Source of the DNA: NCEH01 sp040049195 | GTDB taxonomy: Bacteria > Pseudomonadota > Alphaproteobacteria > Rhizobiales > Xanthobacteraceae | Direction: 5' to 3' (one strand) | NCBI RefSeq assembly: GCF_040049195.1 | Contig: NZ_JBDZDL010000002.1 | DNA: 64,000 nt | Shown here: one piece after another, positions 63,753 through 64,000 of the stretch | How positions within the stretch are numbered: position 1 is the stretch's first letter | How the letters are laid out: every line of letters starts with the position of its first letter | The notes under the pieces: model-generated | The model's database searches: none | What the model was told of the DNA's origin: nothing | Seen by the model: the letters and a program-made list of their open reading frames with translations, nothing else | Program-made: the position numbers and the translations under genes

Positions 63753-64000
63753 GCCAGCACTCTTTTCATCACCTGCGCGAACCTGCCGCGGATCCGTTCA
63801 TGGTCGTTGTGAAGCCCGTTCGTCACATATTTGCGTCCGCGACGCCAGACACCGTCCACCGCGCCGCCCCGCGCCCCGAAAATCCAGCCGTCGAGCCAAG
63901 CATCGCCCGCGCGTCCGACCAGCGCGGAGCGGGCGGGATCGAGCGTGACCAGGTCGGCCGGTGCGCCGACCGCGATGCCCCAGCCCGCCGCGCCGCGCGG
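63749..64000 (-). CDS. hutF: Formimidoylglutamate deiminase, 3' end only
   Basis: The window holds about 83 C-terminal residues. The frame reads GAPADLVTLDP, then AWLDGWIFGARGGAVDGVWRRGRKYVTNG and RIRGRFAQVMKRVLA, the usual end of HutF, an amidohydrolase that converts formimidoylglutamate to formylglutamate. The N-terminus lies beyond base 64000. The TGA overlaps the hutC start codon, so hutF-hutC form a coupled pair on the minus strand. Confidence 0.85.
   Translation of the reverse strand, partial: PRGAAGWGIAVGAPADLVTLDPARSALVGRAGDAWLDGWIFGARGGAVDGVWRRGRKYVTNGLHNDHERIRGRFAQVMKRVLA

Overview
The window is a stretch of high-GC alphaproteobacterial chromosome. The ribosomal-protein order (no rpsD in the alpha operon, no rpmJ or infA between secY and rpsM, short-LID adenylate kinase), an ATP12-type chaperone, GatCAB, HutC/HutF and a DUF1489 protein all fit the Hyphomicrobiales. 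Tetrahydromethanopterin (H4MPT)-linked fhc genes point to a methylotroph or facultative C1 user. A Xanthobacteraceae member (Xanthobacter-like) is my best guess; this is inferred from gene content, not from a database match.

Layout. Positions 1-14078 hold the S10-spc-alpha ribosomal cluster, all on the + strand: rplC (5' truncated), rplD, rplW, rplB, rpsS, rplV, rpsC, rplP, rpmC, rpsQ, rplN, rplX, rplE, rpsN, rpsH, rplF, rplR, rpsE, rpmD, rplO, secY, adk, rpsM, rpsK, rpoA, rplQ. Many genes overlap or lie within 20 bases of each other, but several junctions carry clear RNA hairpins, including one that looks like a full intrinsic terminator between rpsM and rpsK. 14.2-27.5 kb holds housekeeping genes: a Do/HtrA protease, rarA, crcB, an rluC-like synthase, a zinc-ribbon membrane protein, a HAD phosphatase, an ATP12 chaperone, a TPR-glycosyltransferase fusion, a small MscS channel, a TfoX-N protein, an RhlE-type helicase with a structured leader, and an MFS transporter. 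27.5-34.1 kb carries parE, argC, gatC-gatA-chorismate mutase and folD.

34.3-39.3 kb is a compact, translationally coupled C1 operon: a pterin-4a-carbinolamine dehydratase-like gene followed by fhcB, fhcA, fhcD and fhcC. These encode the formyltransferase/hydrolase complex that releases formate from formyl-H4MPT. It is followed convergently by a reductase-PAS fusion protein and a family 2 glycosyltransferase.

42-52.5 kb holds gatB, a small secreted protein convergent with a bilobal pepsin-like aspartic protease homologue, lipB, tRNA-Leu(GAG), two tandem NodB-type polysaccharide deacetylases, mgtE and a GGDEF-EAL protein. 52.7-64 kb holds isovaleryl-CoA dehydrogenase, a YdcF protein followed by a perfect 16-bp parS palindrome, a DUF3253 protein, a GST, a DUF1489 protein, a GC-rich repeat block, a mercaptopyruvate sulfurtransferase, a cysteine synthase, an acyltransferase, a photolyase, glutaminase, hutC and the 3' end of hutF.

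No CRISPR array, prophage, insertion sequence or rRNA gene is visible. The observations most worth following up are the pepsin-like secreted protein, the isolated parS site, the FNR-type reductase/PAS fusion, the C1 operon context and the hairpins inside the ribosomal cluster. I did not find a multi-gene system that I could defend as wholly new.
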